Source: Spirosoma luteum DSM 19990 (GTDB taxonomy: Bacteria > Bacteroidota > Bacteroidia > Cytophagales > Spirosomataceae). From it: DNA of 64,000 nt. How positions within the stretch are numbered: the first letter of the stretch is position 1; every line of letters starts with the position of its first letter. Location: contig NZ_KB893245.1 in assembly GCF_000374065.1 (NCBI RefSeq), positions 372,001-436,000 of the forward strand, in the 5' to 3' direction. Under the pieces are notes generated by a model that was not told the DNA's origin, ran no database searches, and saw only the letters and a program-made list of their open reading frames with translations. Positions 17,516 to 24,828 of the stretch are shown here, piece by piece. Both the position numbers and the translations under genes were made by a program.

Positions 17516-17953
17516 GCGAGGTTGGGTGTTATGGGGCGACCTTTGTTCGGTTATCATTCTATCCACACCCTTTTTATATATGACCCCTCTCCTGATTTTT
17601 GCCCGTTTCCGGGCCAGAAAATACGGGTGATTTCCCATTTATTAGGGTAATTTTCCCCTTGTTCAACCCCATCTAGCCCGCGAGTTTTGGCATGGGTAAA
17701 GGTTTACCTGACAACGGGGTTTTACCTTCTCTCATTTCTGTTCATATCAACCAGTCAAACTCAGGAACACACATTTTTTTCCTGGTTCAGCTTAGTACCA
17801 GTTTGTTTACTTTTTATTCATGCGGGTAGTTTCCTATAAAGGTTCTGAACCATCGGCCCAACGGATGCAATGGCAGCCACCAGCCTACAGTAAAATCCTT
17901 TCTGTCCTATAAACGGGTTTATTTATTCACCATTTCATATATTCCTTACAGCA
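17516..17953. other. 438-bp intergenic region between divergent genes
   Basis: This gap separates the leftward kinase gene from the rightward DUF4440 gene. I see no credible gene, RNA or TAnnTTTG box on either strand. It contains several T-runs and a GGGTGTTATGGGG stretch, but nothing I can name. Confidence 0.35.
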
Positions 17954-18394
17954 ATGAAAACGTATAGTCTATCTCTTCTCCTAATGGTTACCCTCTGCCA
18001 ACTTAGCCATGCCCAGTCATCAAAGATTGACCCCGCTATCCTGAGTGCCAACAAAACGTTCATGCAGGCGTTCAGCCAGGGTGCTACCGACATGGGTAAG
18101 TTTTACGCGAGTGATGCCCAGCTCTTTCCTCCTAATGGGGAGATGATTAGTGGGAGCACGGCCATTGGCCCATTCTGGAAAGGCGCTTTTAATATGGGAA
18201 TAAAGAATGCAACGCTGGAAACGACCCAGACCGAAAAGGCGGGTGACTGTATCATCGAAACAGGTGCTTACACGCTGACCGGTACCGACGGTAAGCCGAT
18301 GGATAACGGTAAATACCTGGTGGTATGGAAAAATGAAGGGGGTAACTGGAAACTCTACCGCGACATCTGGAACAGCAGCGTAGCTGCGAAATAG
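17954..18394 (+). CDS. Exported DUF4440 (SnoaL/NTF2-like fold) protein
   Basis: This 146-residue protein has a signal peptide (SLLLMVTLCQLSHAQ) and a mature NTF2-like domain. Typical DUF4440 features are ILSANKTFMQAFSQGAT, FYASDAQLFPPNGEMISG, a TAIGPFWKG motif and the C-terminal YLVVWKNEGGNWKLYRDIWN. The fold forms a cone with a ligand pocket; members range from ketosteroid-isomerase-like enzymes to binding proteins, and no catalytic residues can be assigned here. The protein is probably periplasmic. Two hairpins follow the stop codon, so it appears to be monocistronic. Confidence 0.88.
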   Translation: MKTYSLSLLLMVTLCQLSHAQSSKIDPAILSANKTFMQAFSQGATDMGKFYASDAQLFPPNGEMISGSTAIGPFWKGAFNMGIKNATLETTQTEKAGDCIIETGAYTLTGTDGKPMDNGKYLVVWKNEGGNWKLYRDIWNSSVAAK

Positions 18395-18409
18395 CCTTTA
18401 CGAGAATGT

Positions 18410-18503
18410 GGTGACTCAGTCTAAAAACTGAGCCATCACCTGGTTGGTTGTGAATGCCAGCAGAAAATGCTGCTGGATACTGGTGTTTCTAATGATGGCA
18501 TTC
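18410..18503. terminator. Two consecutive hairpins after the DUF4440 gene
   Basis: First stem: GGTGACTCAGT (18410-18420) pairs with ACTGAG and TCACC (18427-18440) around a 3-nt bulge. Second stem: CCAGCAG (18457-18463) pairs with CTGCTGG (18470-18476), inside an outer pair GAATGCCA (18452-18459) and TGGCATTC (18496-18503) that competes with it. No T-tract follows. They lie between convergent genes and may stop or process both transcripts. Confidence 0.5.
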
Positions 18504-18532
18504 TGGCGTAAACTCCCGGCAAAAAAGGCGCG

Positions 18533-19261
18533 TTAGGGGAGGATGTGGTTTTCGTAGGCAAATGTTATCAGGTGGGCAAGGCTCTTCACGTCGAAGCGTT
18601 TGTACATAGGCAGAATTCTCTTTTCAATAGCCGACTGTGATACGTTGAGGGAATGCGCAATTTCTTTGAATGCGTACCCTTTTGCCACCAGGGTCAGCGC
18701 TTCCTTTTCTTTGTTCGAAATAGCGTAATGCCGGAATAACTCTTTATTCAACTCGTCTTCAAATGCCGACTTGTCGGGGCCGTACGCGGCATAGCGCATT
18801 ACGTTTCCTAGGCTGATACTATGATTGATTTGATTGCGGCCAATAATTTCGGTGACTCGTCCATTCTCCGACTTGAATACGCCTACTTTGACAATGATGG
18901 GTATCGGATTCCCATTTTTGTGCATCTTTTTCACCTCAATCATAAACCCGTATTGGTCGAGGTGTTCAGTTTTGGTCAGGATAAATTTCAGGGCTTTGTC
19001 GTTTAATTCCCCCGAAAATGGCGCGTACTCCGGAGAGGTAATCGTAACGATAGTCAGCATATTTATCTCGTCGTCCCTGTACCCCAGAATCTCTTCCCAG
19101 CCGTCGGCGTACACCATTCTGCTTTCCCTGAATGAGTAGACGTAAATGGCTTCGTCGGGAAAACGCTGAATGGCTTTTTTGTATTCCAAATACTGCTTAC
19201 TGGTCAAATCAGCCGGTGTGGCTGTAATCATTGATTTTGAATAATCGCCCGGGGCATTCAT
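18533..19261 (-). CDS. PAS domain-containing LuxR-type transcriptional regulator
   Basis: This 242-residue protein has an N-terminal PAS-like sensor (residues about 35-140: IYVYSFRESRMVYADGWEEILGY, EVKKMHKNGNPIPI) and a C-terminal LuxR helix-turn-helix (about 178-235: KEKEALTLVAKGYAFKEIAHSL then VSQSAIEKRI). It has no receiver domain, so it is probably controlled by ligand or redox state through the PAS domain rather than by phosphorylation. It stands alone. A near-consensus promoter for the opposite strand lies in its upstream region (19318-19348). Targets are unknown. Confidence 0.85.
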   Translation of the reverse strand: MNAPGDYSKSMITATPADLTSKQYLEYKKAIQRFPDEAIYVYSFRESRMVYADGWEEILGYRDDEINMLTIVTITSPEYAPFSGELNDKALKFILTKTEHLDQYGFMIEVKKMHKNGNPIPIIVKVGVFKSENGRVTEIIGRNQINHSISLGNVMRYAAYGPDKSAFEDELNKELFRHYAISNKEKEALTLVAKGYAFKEIAHSLNVSQSAIEKRILPMYKRFDVKSLAHLITFAYENHILP

Positions 19262-19317
19262 ACTAAATGATGTGAATAATTAGCGTACATTTTTGGGAAA
19301 CCTGCGTTTTTCCTCAG

Positions 19318-19348
19318 TTGACACAGGTCTGGGCATGGCGTAGATTTG
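19318..19348 (+). promoter_or_regulatory. Orphan near-consensus promoter
   Basis: TTG at 19318-19320, a 20-nt spacer and TAGATTTG at 19341-19348 give one of the best Bacteroidota promoter matches in the window. It points rightward into a gap with no recognised gene and is matched by a strong rho-independent terminator at 19681-19708. Confidence 0.6.
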
Positions 19349-19575
19349 CAGGAATAAGTCAGGGTAATTGATACTTTATTCTCCCGCCCCTATTAAGTAA
19401 TCACGCAGAATTAGATTGCATTAATAAAAGAGTTAAAATACTGATAATCAAAATTTTAAACCTTGATACTCTTATCATAAAATTGCCCAATTACTTATCG
19501 ATAGTTACTTCGCAAAAAACCGAAGATAAATAAACATTTTTCAATCTATCCATACTATGATCTGTTTTCTCCGCA

Positions 19576-19680
19576 ATGGTCCGCGTTTGTACGAATCGGC
19601 TGTTTGATTTTGTGACTAAGCTGGTTACAGCCGTCAATCGACTTACAGTGTTGGAAGAAAACACAACCATCTCTACGTAA
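19576..19680 (+). CDS. Candidate 34-residue small protein
   Basis: ATG at 19576 opens a 34-codon frame whose TAA stop is immediately followed by the terminator stem at 19681. The peptide starts MVRVCTNRLFDFVTKLV and has an amphipathic helical middle. There is no visible ribosome-binding site, which is normal for this phylum. A frame of this length can occur by chance; the exact abutment with a terminator and the upstream promoter are the only support. Confidence 0.3.
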   Translation: MVRVCTNRLFDFVTKLVTAVNRLTVLEENTTIST

Positions 19681-19708
19681 AAAATACCCCATTGGGGTAT
19701 TTTTTTTG
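19681..19708 (+). terminator. Rho-independent terminator
   Basis: AAAATACCCC (19681-19690) pairs with GGGGTATTTT (19694-19703), followed by further Ts. It is rightward-oriented and ends the candidate unit 19353-19708. Confidence 0.85.
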
Positions 19709-19794
19709 CGTAAGAGGAAGGCTGATTGCAATGTGGTTAAGCAACGCGCTAGTTTGGCAGGAGATATTCCTGTTCGTGTTAGTGAGTACAGTGC

Positions 19795-19852
19795 ATAAAA
19801 AGCAGTACGACGGCTATTAATCCATCCTGATAGCTACCGCACTGCTTTTATA
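19795..19852 (-). terminator. Terminator of the Hint-domain gene
   Basis: AAAAGCAGT pairs with ACTGCTTTT (arms near 19795-19806 and 19841-19852), with an inner GGCTAT/ATAGCT pairing. Read leftward the stem is followed by a T-run. It lies about 30 nt past the stop of the gene at 19881. Confidence 0.65.
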
Positions 19853-19880
19853 CGAGGTAGTCTGGTAGTCTGCCGGAAAG

Positions 19881-20930
19881 TTACTTATCCAACACGATAG
19901 TTTCCCCTATCAGATAAGCACCGGATTCGGTGGTTAGGTTATAGACTGCTTGTACCGAGCGCGTTTTTTGCTCAAGTTGGACTACGCTGTAAGCAACTAC
20001 CTGATTGGTTCCCCGTTCGTACCGATACAAAACATCACCGGCCTTCACATCGCCGAGTGCTTTACGGCCCGTGGCGGTCAGTACAGGGTGGTTGGCGGTG
20101 GCTTCTAATAGCGTAGGGGCTGTGGGTGCCGTGCGTGTGTCGGCGGTGAGTTCATGGACGGCACTCAGCCATACACCTACCAGCTTGAAATCACGGTTGG
20201 TATGCTGCTCTATCTTTGTGATGGCAGTAGGCGTAAACGTCTTGGTTTGAGTGCTATAACCCAGTACCATATCACCCACGGCAAGACGGCTGATTTCTTT
20301 TGAAGAACCATCGGCCAGGGTCACGGGCGCATCCGGGGCGAAACAGAAGTTGTATTCTTCTTTTTTCTTTGCCCCGCCTTCATCCGATTTGCCCGCACCA
20401 CCCGACAAAAGTCCGGCCATTTCGCGCGAGAGTACGAAGGTAAGAGTCGACATCAGGCCCGGCTCTTTTTCGCCCACGTATTTGAGGTCATCGATGTAGG
20501 CATCCCAGGCTTTACGGTCGGCGGAGGCACCGGGAATAACGAAGGGTTTTATCTCTCCCGACTTCTCGTTTTTGTAAATGGCGAGTAGGCCGAGCTCCTT
20601 CGTATTTTCGGCCGAAAAGATTTTGTACAGGTAAATTTTTCGGGTAATGCCATCGGTGTAGTTGAACACATAGGCCGGGCGTTCTTCGTAGCGGTCCAGA
20701 ATAAACCCATCCGCTTTGAAATAGGTGTCTTTGTCGAGGTTGGCAATCTTGATGGCTTTGATTGCTTTTAGTTGTTCGAGCGTCATGCCAGCCGGGTCAG
20801 CATCGCTTTTGTATCCAACTGGTGAAGACTTCCCGAATGGCGTTGTTTCGGCCCAGACGCGCTGGCTGAGTAGTTGTGTGGTAATGGCACAGCAAAGGAA
20901 AACCAGGAACGATAGCAGGTTATTTCTCAT
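19881..20930 (-). CDS. Exported protein with C-terminal Hint (hedgehog/intein) domain
   Basis: This 349-residue protein has a signal peptide (residues 1-28, ending VWAE), a unique domain of about 150 residues with no family I recognise, a charged linker (KSDEGGAKKKEE, 181-192), and a Hint domain from C196 to the end. The Hint domain starts CFAPDAPVTLADGS and keeps the splicing block A cysteine (C196), AVGDMVLGY, and the block B motif TANHP (H281). The terminal His-Asn of true inteins is absent; the chain ends GAYLIGETIVLDK. It may perform only the first acyl-shift step, as in hedgehog-type autoprocessing, or be inactive. It sits 50 nt downstream of a Tat-exported amine oxidase. Confidence 0.8.
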   Translation of the reverse strand: MRNNLLSFLVFLCCAITTQLLSQRVWAETTPFGKSSPVGYKSDADPAGMTLEQLKAIKAIKIANLDKDTYFKADGFILDRYEERPAYVFNYTDGITRKIYLYKIFSAENTKELGLLAIYKNEKSGEIKPFVIPGASADRKAWDAYIDDLKYVGEKEPGLMSTLTFVLSREMAGLLSGGAGKSDEGGAKKKEEYNFCFAPDAPVTLADGSSKEISRLAVGDMVLGYSTQTKTFTPTAITKIEQHTNRDFKLVGVWLSAVHELTADTRTAPTAPTLLEATANHPVLTATGRKALGDVKAGDVLYRYERGTNQVVAYSVVQLEQKTRSVQAVYNLTTESGAYLIGETIVLDK

Positions 20931-20980
20931 GAGGTTGTTTGTTATGGAATCCGGCGTGCCGGGCAGTCGTAAAATAAAAT

Positions 20981-22570
20981 TTATTTCTTCGTATATTCAC
21001 CCACGCGGGCGTGAATGGCTTCTATCGCACGGTGGGCGGAGGTGAAGGCACCCGCCATCCAGGCGGTCAGGTACGTGGTGTGTTCACCGGCAAAGTATAT
21101 GTTGTCATCTGCTTCCAGCAGGGCCGGGTAGTATTTTTTACGGGTACTGTCATCATACGTAGCCCAGCCGCCACCCGTGTAGGGAACACGGTGCCAGGCC
21201 AGCGAAAATGAATTCTCGAACTCGGCCGGGTATTGCGCGTGAATTTTTGCCCCCTGCGTCAGTGCCAGTTTCTCGCGGTCGGCTATGGGCAGGCTACCCA
21301 CGGCTTCGGCCCGGCTGTAAAAATTGTAGTACCCAATCAACACGCCTTTCTTCCCCTGGAAACCGAACGACGGATACCATATCTGGTTAATATCCATGTT
21401 GGTCCGAGAAATGCCCCCGTAAATCCAGTCGTCTTCTTCCCAGAACCGTCGTTTGAATTGCAGACCAATTTTTCCCGTTTTAATGTACGGCACAAAGTCG
21501 GCGGCCCGCTTCACCGTTCCGGAAAGATCGGATTCGATATTTTTAAGCATGGGCAGCGGTAACGTACATACGCAGAATTCACCCGTTAGCTCAACGGGCT
21601 TACCCGCCTGCTGATACACCACCCGAACGCCGTTTTCGGTCTTGCGGAGCTCCGTTACGGGAGCGTTGAAAATTATCTTGTTGGTTAGTTTTTTCTCCAG
21701 TGCTTTGGGAATGGCATCCATCCCGCCGACGGGCTGCATGAGCGTGGTTTGCTGCTCATAGATGTAATCGCCAACATTGTAAAAAACGGGCTGCATGAAT
21801 CCCGACCGGAGTAAATCCGTGAGGCCGAATGGGTCGGTTACCTCACCGGGCAGGGTGCCCGCCCCCGGCTCAGCTTTGCCTTTGTAGCCGCGCCTGTTGG
21901 TGCCCTTGTAGAGGTGAGCCGTATTGAGGTCGCCCTCATTCTTCAGGAAATCGACCAGCTTCTCAATGTCCTCTTTAGTCAGTTGCTGATCCAGGGCCGA
22001 TTGGTCGAGGGATTTGGCGAGCAGTTCGGCGGTGTAGCCGCGCATGTCGTTATGGTATTCTTTGATACGAACCCGTCGATTCGCCAACGTATCCGTGCCC
22101 GTAGCATCGTCTGGGCGGTTATTGTACAGGTAGGCGGCTTCGTTGTTGCCATTGAACATTTCCAGCGGCACGCCCAACTCACGGCAGTATTGCAGAGTTA
22201 GCTGATGATGGTGCGGAATGCGGGCTGCTCCGCCGTTAAAATACAGGCCATCACCAAAGGAGCATGTTTGTGAGGCTCCCCCGTTCATTTCCGTTTCTTT
22301 GGTACCCCCCCGGATGGTCCAGACCCGGCCACCAGAGCGGGAGCGGGCTTCCAGAACGGTGCAATCGTAGCCTAGCTTACCCAGTTCGTAAGCCGTTGTC
22401 ATACCGGCCAGACCGGCTCCCAAAATAATTACCTTCCGGCCTTTGCCATCAATTCCCTTCCCATTAGCGGGTAAGTTCAGGGCCGATGTGGGCGCGGGCT
22501 GCAACATTCCCCAGGCTAACAAACTAGCATAACTGGCACTGGTAGCGTTGATAAAGTCTCTTCGAGTCAT
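20981..22570 (-). CDS. Tat-exported flavin-containing amine oxidase
   Basis: This 529-residue protein starts with a twin-arginine signal (MTRRDFINATSASYASLLAW). The FAD-binding motif GAGLAGM at residues 51-57 is followed by VLEARSRSGGRVWTI near residue 75, the dinucleotide-binding signature of monoamine and L-amino-acid oxidases. Other conserved parts are NGGAARIP near residue 109, YVGDYIYEQQ-like mid-region segments and a C-terminal NIYFAGEHTTYLTAWMAGA. It probably deaminates an amino acid or amine oxidatively, giving hydrogen peroxide, in the periplasm after folding with FAD in the cytoplasm. It lies between an exported Hint protein and an exported aminotransferase, all leftward. Confidence 0.9.
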   Translation of the reverse strand: MTRRDFINATSASYASLLAWGMLQPAPTSALNLPANGKGIDGKGRKVIILGAGLAGMTTAYELGKLGYDCTVLEARSRSGGRVWTIRGGTKETEMNGGASQTCSFGDGLYFNGGAARIPHHHQLTLQYCRELGVPLEMFNGNNEAAYLYNNRPDDATGTDTLANRRVRIKEYHNDMRGYTAELLAKSLDQSALDQQLTKEDIEKLVDFLKNEGDLNTAHLYKGTNRRGYKGKAEPGAGTLPGEVTDPFGLTDLLRSGFMQPVFYNVGDYIYEQQTTLMQPVGGMDAIPKALEKKLTNKIIFNAPVTELRKTENGVRVVYQQAGKPVELTGEFCVCTLPLPMLKNIESDLSGTVKRAADFVPYIKTGKIGLQFKRRFWEEDDWIYGGISRTNMDINQIWYPSFGFQGKKGVLIGYYNFYSRAEAVGSLPIADREKLALTQGAKIHAQYPAEFENSFSLAWHRVPYTGGGWATYDDSTRKKYYPALLEADDNIYFAGEHTTYLTAWMAGAFTSAHRAIEAIHARVGEYTKK

Positions 22571-22585
22571 TTTCTTTCAGGGGTG

Positions 22586-22613
22586 AGGAGTGCAGAACGA
22601 GGACCGCACTCCT
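22586..22613. repeat. Short palindrome upstream of the amine oxidase gene
   Basis: AGGAGTGC (22586-22593) pairs perfectly with GCACTCCT (22606-22613). It fills the 47-nt gap between the aminotransferase stop codon and the amine oxidase start codon, 15 nt from the latter. Confidence 0.6.
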
Positions 22614-22617
22614 AATA

Positions 22618-23805
22618 CTAACCGACTACCTTTTTGAAGCCATCCACAAAAATGGCCATCTCGTCCATCGTGCCGATGCTGACCCGGCAGTAGGGTTGCC
22701 CGTTGAAGTCGCGGGTCTGGATACCAATTCCCTGAGCAAACATCTGCCCCTCGAAGGTTTTGGTTTTCATACGAATGGGAAACAGCATAAAATTCGCGTG
22801 CGTTGGAATCACCTCGTAGCCCATGTCGGTAAGGGTCTTAGTGGTGTAATCGCGGGCTTTGGCGTTTTCGGCCCGGCAGTGATTCTGCCAGTCGGTATCT
22901 TTATAGCTGGCAATACCGGCCATCAGGGTTGTGATGCTCACTGCAAATTCGGCGTTGGTGTACGCATGCAGCGTTTTGAGCATGTCGGGCTGGGCAATGG
23001 CATAGCCCAGACGAAGCCCGGCAAATCCGTGAATTTTGGAGAACGTGCGGGCCAGAATAACGTTCAGTCCCTCGGCTACAAGCTTGCCAAGTTTAGGCCG
23101 GTCGGCGGGTTCATAGAAGTCAATGTAAGCTTCGTCGATGAAGACCGGTACTTTGGGCGCAACTTCGCGGCAAAAAGCCTCCAGTTCAGCTGTTGGTAGA
23201 ATCGTGCCGGTTGGGTTATTGGGGTTAACGATGTAGACCAGTTTTACGTCGGGGCGGCCCGCCGATGCGGTTAGGCGGGCTTTTATGGCAGCGAGGTCAT
23301 ATTTATAGTCTTTGGTCATGGGCAATGCCTCCACCTTGGCGCCAAACTTAGTGGCCCGCTGCAGCAGGTCATCGTAGGTCATAGCACTGGTCAGGATAGT
23401 CCCCTCACCTTTGGCAAAGTAATCGGCAGCAGCCATCAGTACATCCGACGATCCGGGCGACAGCATAATGTTTTCCGGCTTCACCATATCGTCGGCAGCA
23501 ATCATCGTTTTTAATTGTCCGAACTCAGTCCAGGCATACCGGTTACTTACTTCCGTTGCTTTTATCAGGGCTGCTTTGGCGTTGGCCGAGATACCGAGTG
23601 GATTCTCGTTGGCAAACAACCGCGCCCGGAGTTTCGGCATTTTGTCGAACGGATCATCGGCAAAAGCGAACTCATTGGTAAAGCCCGAAACGAGTGGAGC
23701 AGTAGGAGTAGCCGCTTCTGCGGATGTAAACCGACTCAAACCGAAACCTGCCGTAAGAAGACCGCTAGCCCGTAGCCAGTCCCGGCGATTTAGTTGTGAT
23801 GACAT
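22618..23805 (-). CDS. Tat-exported class I/II aminotransferase (HisC-like)
   Basis: This 395-residue protein begins with a twin-arginine signal (LNRRDWLRASGLLTAGFG), which fixes the start at 23805. The mature part is a fold-type I PLP enzyme close to histidinol-phosphate aminotransferases: NENPLGISANAK near residue 67, NPNNPTG at 194-200, DEAYIDF near residue 224, and the PLP lysine K257 in RTFSKIHGFAGLRLGY. A Tat signal on a PLP enzyme fits cofactor loading before export. The substrate is likely an amino acid or amino-alcohol phosphate, but it is not predictable. It is probably co-transcribed with the amine oxidase 47 nt downstream. Confidence 0.9.
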   Translation of the reverse strand: MSSQLNRRDWLRASGLLTAGFGLSRFTSAEAATPTAPLVSGFTNEFAFADDPFDKMPKLRARLFANENPLGISANAKAALIKATEVSNRYAWTEFGQLKTMIAADDMVKPENIMLSPGSSDVLMAAADYFAKGEGTILTSAMTYDDLLQRATKFGAKVEALPMTKDYKYDLAAIKARLTASAGRPDVKLVYIVNPNNPTGTILPTAELEAFCREVAPKVPVFIDEAYIDFYEPADRPKLGKLVAEGLNVILARTFSKIHGFAGLRLGYAIAQPDMLKTLHAYTNAEFAVSITTLMAGIASYKDTDWQNHCRAENAKARDYTTKTLTDMGYEVIPTHANFMLFPIRMKTKTFEGQMFAQGIGIQTRDFNGQPYCRVSIGTMDEMAIFVDGFKKVVG

Positions 23806-24109
23806 GATGATTTTTGGATTTATTAAGGATTTAATGATAGAAAACCAAAGATAACTCCTTAACACCTAAGGTTTTGTGAAAGTACGGATTAATTAGGATA
23901 AAAAAACGCCTTTTCCGCTAAAACACTTATAAATTATTCTGCCAATAACATTCAAAGCAAAACTTACTATGACTATGTAATTGTATTTGCCGAATAAATG
24001 ATGGTTATTTTTTGATAAGAGGTGTTTTGATGGTGACTTATTGAACGGTAAATTAAGGATGACTTTCGTGGCAGATTGGCGCGTTGCTAATTAATTAAAA
24101 GGCATAAAA
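23806..24109. other. AT-rich intergenic region
   Basis: About 300 bp upstream of the aminotransferase gene. It is AT-rich with homopolymer runs and contains no credible gene. The promoter of the leftward operon must lie here, but no clear TAnnTTTG box is found on that strand. Confidence 0.35.
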
Positions 24110-24137
24110 AATGGCCGATGTTAATACACCGGCCATT
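24110..24137 (-). terminator. Terminator of the lipoprotein gene
   Basis: AATGGCCG (24110-24117) pairs with CGGCCATT (24130-24137). Read leftward the stem is followed by TTTTTATGCC. It lies 29 nt past the stop codon at 24166. Confidence 0.8.
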
Positions 24138-24165
24138 ATCGTACTATGTTGGAAGTAACGATTTA

Positions 24166-24633
24166 CTATTGCTTTAAATAAACAAGCTGAACACTATACT
24201 TAACCAGTTCCACTTTTTTTGTTGTTGGATTAGTGAGCGAATCACCTGTCGCGATAACTGTACCAAGAAGCTGAGCAGGTATTTTTGTCGCGTCCAGTGT
24301 ATAAACGTCCGTGCTGCCCTTGGAATCTTTTAACGTTAGCGTAGAAGCAGTGGATTCCCAGTTCCCACTGTAGTCAAGTACAACTCCATTTGCGCGCTGA
24401 GTGCCTGTAAAAGTCTTATCCGTTTTAGTGGTAAACATATCCTGGTAGTTAAAAATAGCAGGATCGTTATCCGCATTATTCGCGGCATAAGGAGCCACAA
24501 AACCACTCGTACGGATTCTGTCTAACTTCCATGTTCCTACCAGTGGGTCAGGTGCCGGGTCACTACTTTTTGAGCAGGAGTTAAGGCCGGCGAATCCAAT
24601 TACCAGACAGATTACATATAGGTACTTTTTCAT
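24166..24633 (-). CDS. Lipocalin-like lipoprotein
   Basis: This 155-residue protein has a lipoprotein signal peptide with the lipobox GLNSC, so Cys20 should be lipidated and the mature protein anchored to a membrane. A short linker (SKSSDPAPDP) leads to LVGTWKLDRIRTSG, the hallmark start of the Bacteroidota lipocalin-like domain, which continues with alternating beta strands (KTDKTFTGTQ, GNWESTASTLTLKD) to the C-terminus. Members probably bind a small hydrophobic ligand or serve a structural role; nothing more specific can be said. It has its own terminator. Confidence 0.8.
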   Translation of the reverse strand: MKKYLYVICLVIGFAGLNSCSKSSDPAPDPLVGTWKLDRIRTSGFVAPYAANNADNDPAIFNYQDMFTTKTDKTFTGTQRANGVVLDYSGNWESTASTLTLKDSKGSTDVYTLDATKIPAQLLGTVIATGDSLTNPTTKKVELVKYSVQLVYLKQ

Positions 24634-24763
24634 AGTCGATTGTTTTTAACCAATTCAGAGATATAAGGAATGTAAGGGGCGTAAACTACAAAAAAAATAG
24701 ACAGACAACCATCCTTTATACGTTGAAACCTCACTTTTTGATGCAAGGGCCAGAGAAAAAATA

Positions 24764-24814
24764 AGAAGGTGCCTGATAGAGTATACCACTGAGGTTCTTT
24801 ATCAGGCACCTTCT
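24764..24814. terminator. Strong hairpin between the DUF4097 and lipoprotein genes
   Basis: AGAAGGTGCCTGATA (24764-24778) and TATCAGGCACCTTCT (24800-24814) are perfectly complementary. A-runs lie before the left arm, giving a T-tract for the leftward DUF4097 transcript that ends at 24829. Confidence 0.8.
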
Positions 24815-24828
24815 TTCCAAACCCGTTT

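Larger units (their letters stand above)
19353..19708 (+). ncRNA. Candidate small RNA or small-protein transcription unit
   Basis: A promoter (19318-19348) and a terminator (19681-19708) bound about 355 nt between the divergent PAS-LuxR gene and the leftward Hint gene. The first 200 nt are very AT-rich; the last 130 nt have more balanced composition and carry a 34-codon frame that ends exactly at the terminator. I see no match to tmRNA, RNase P RNA, SRP RNA or 6S RNA features. Whether the product is an RNA or a peptide cannot be decided from sequence. Confidence 0.4.
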
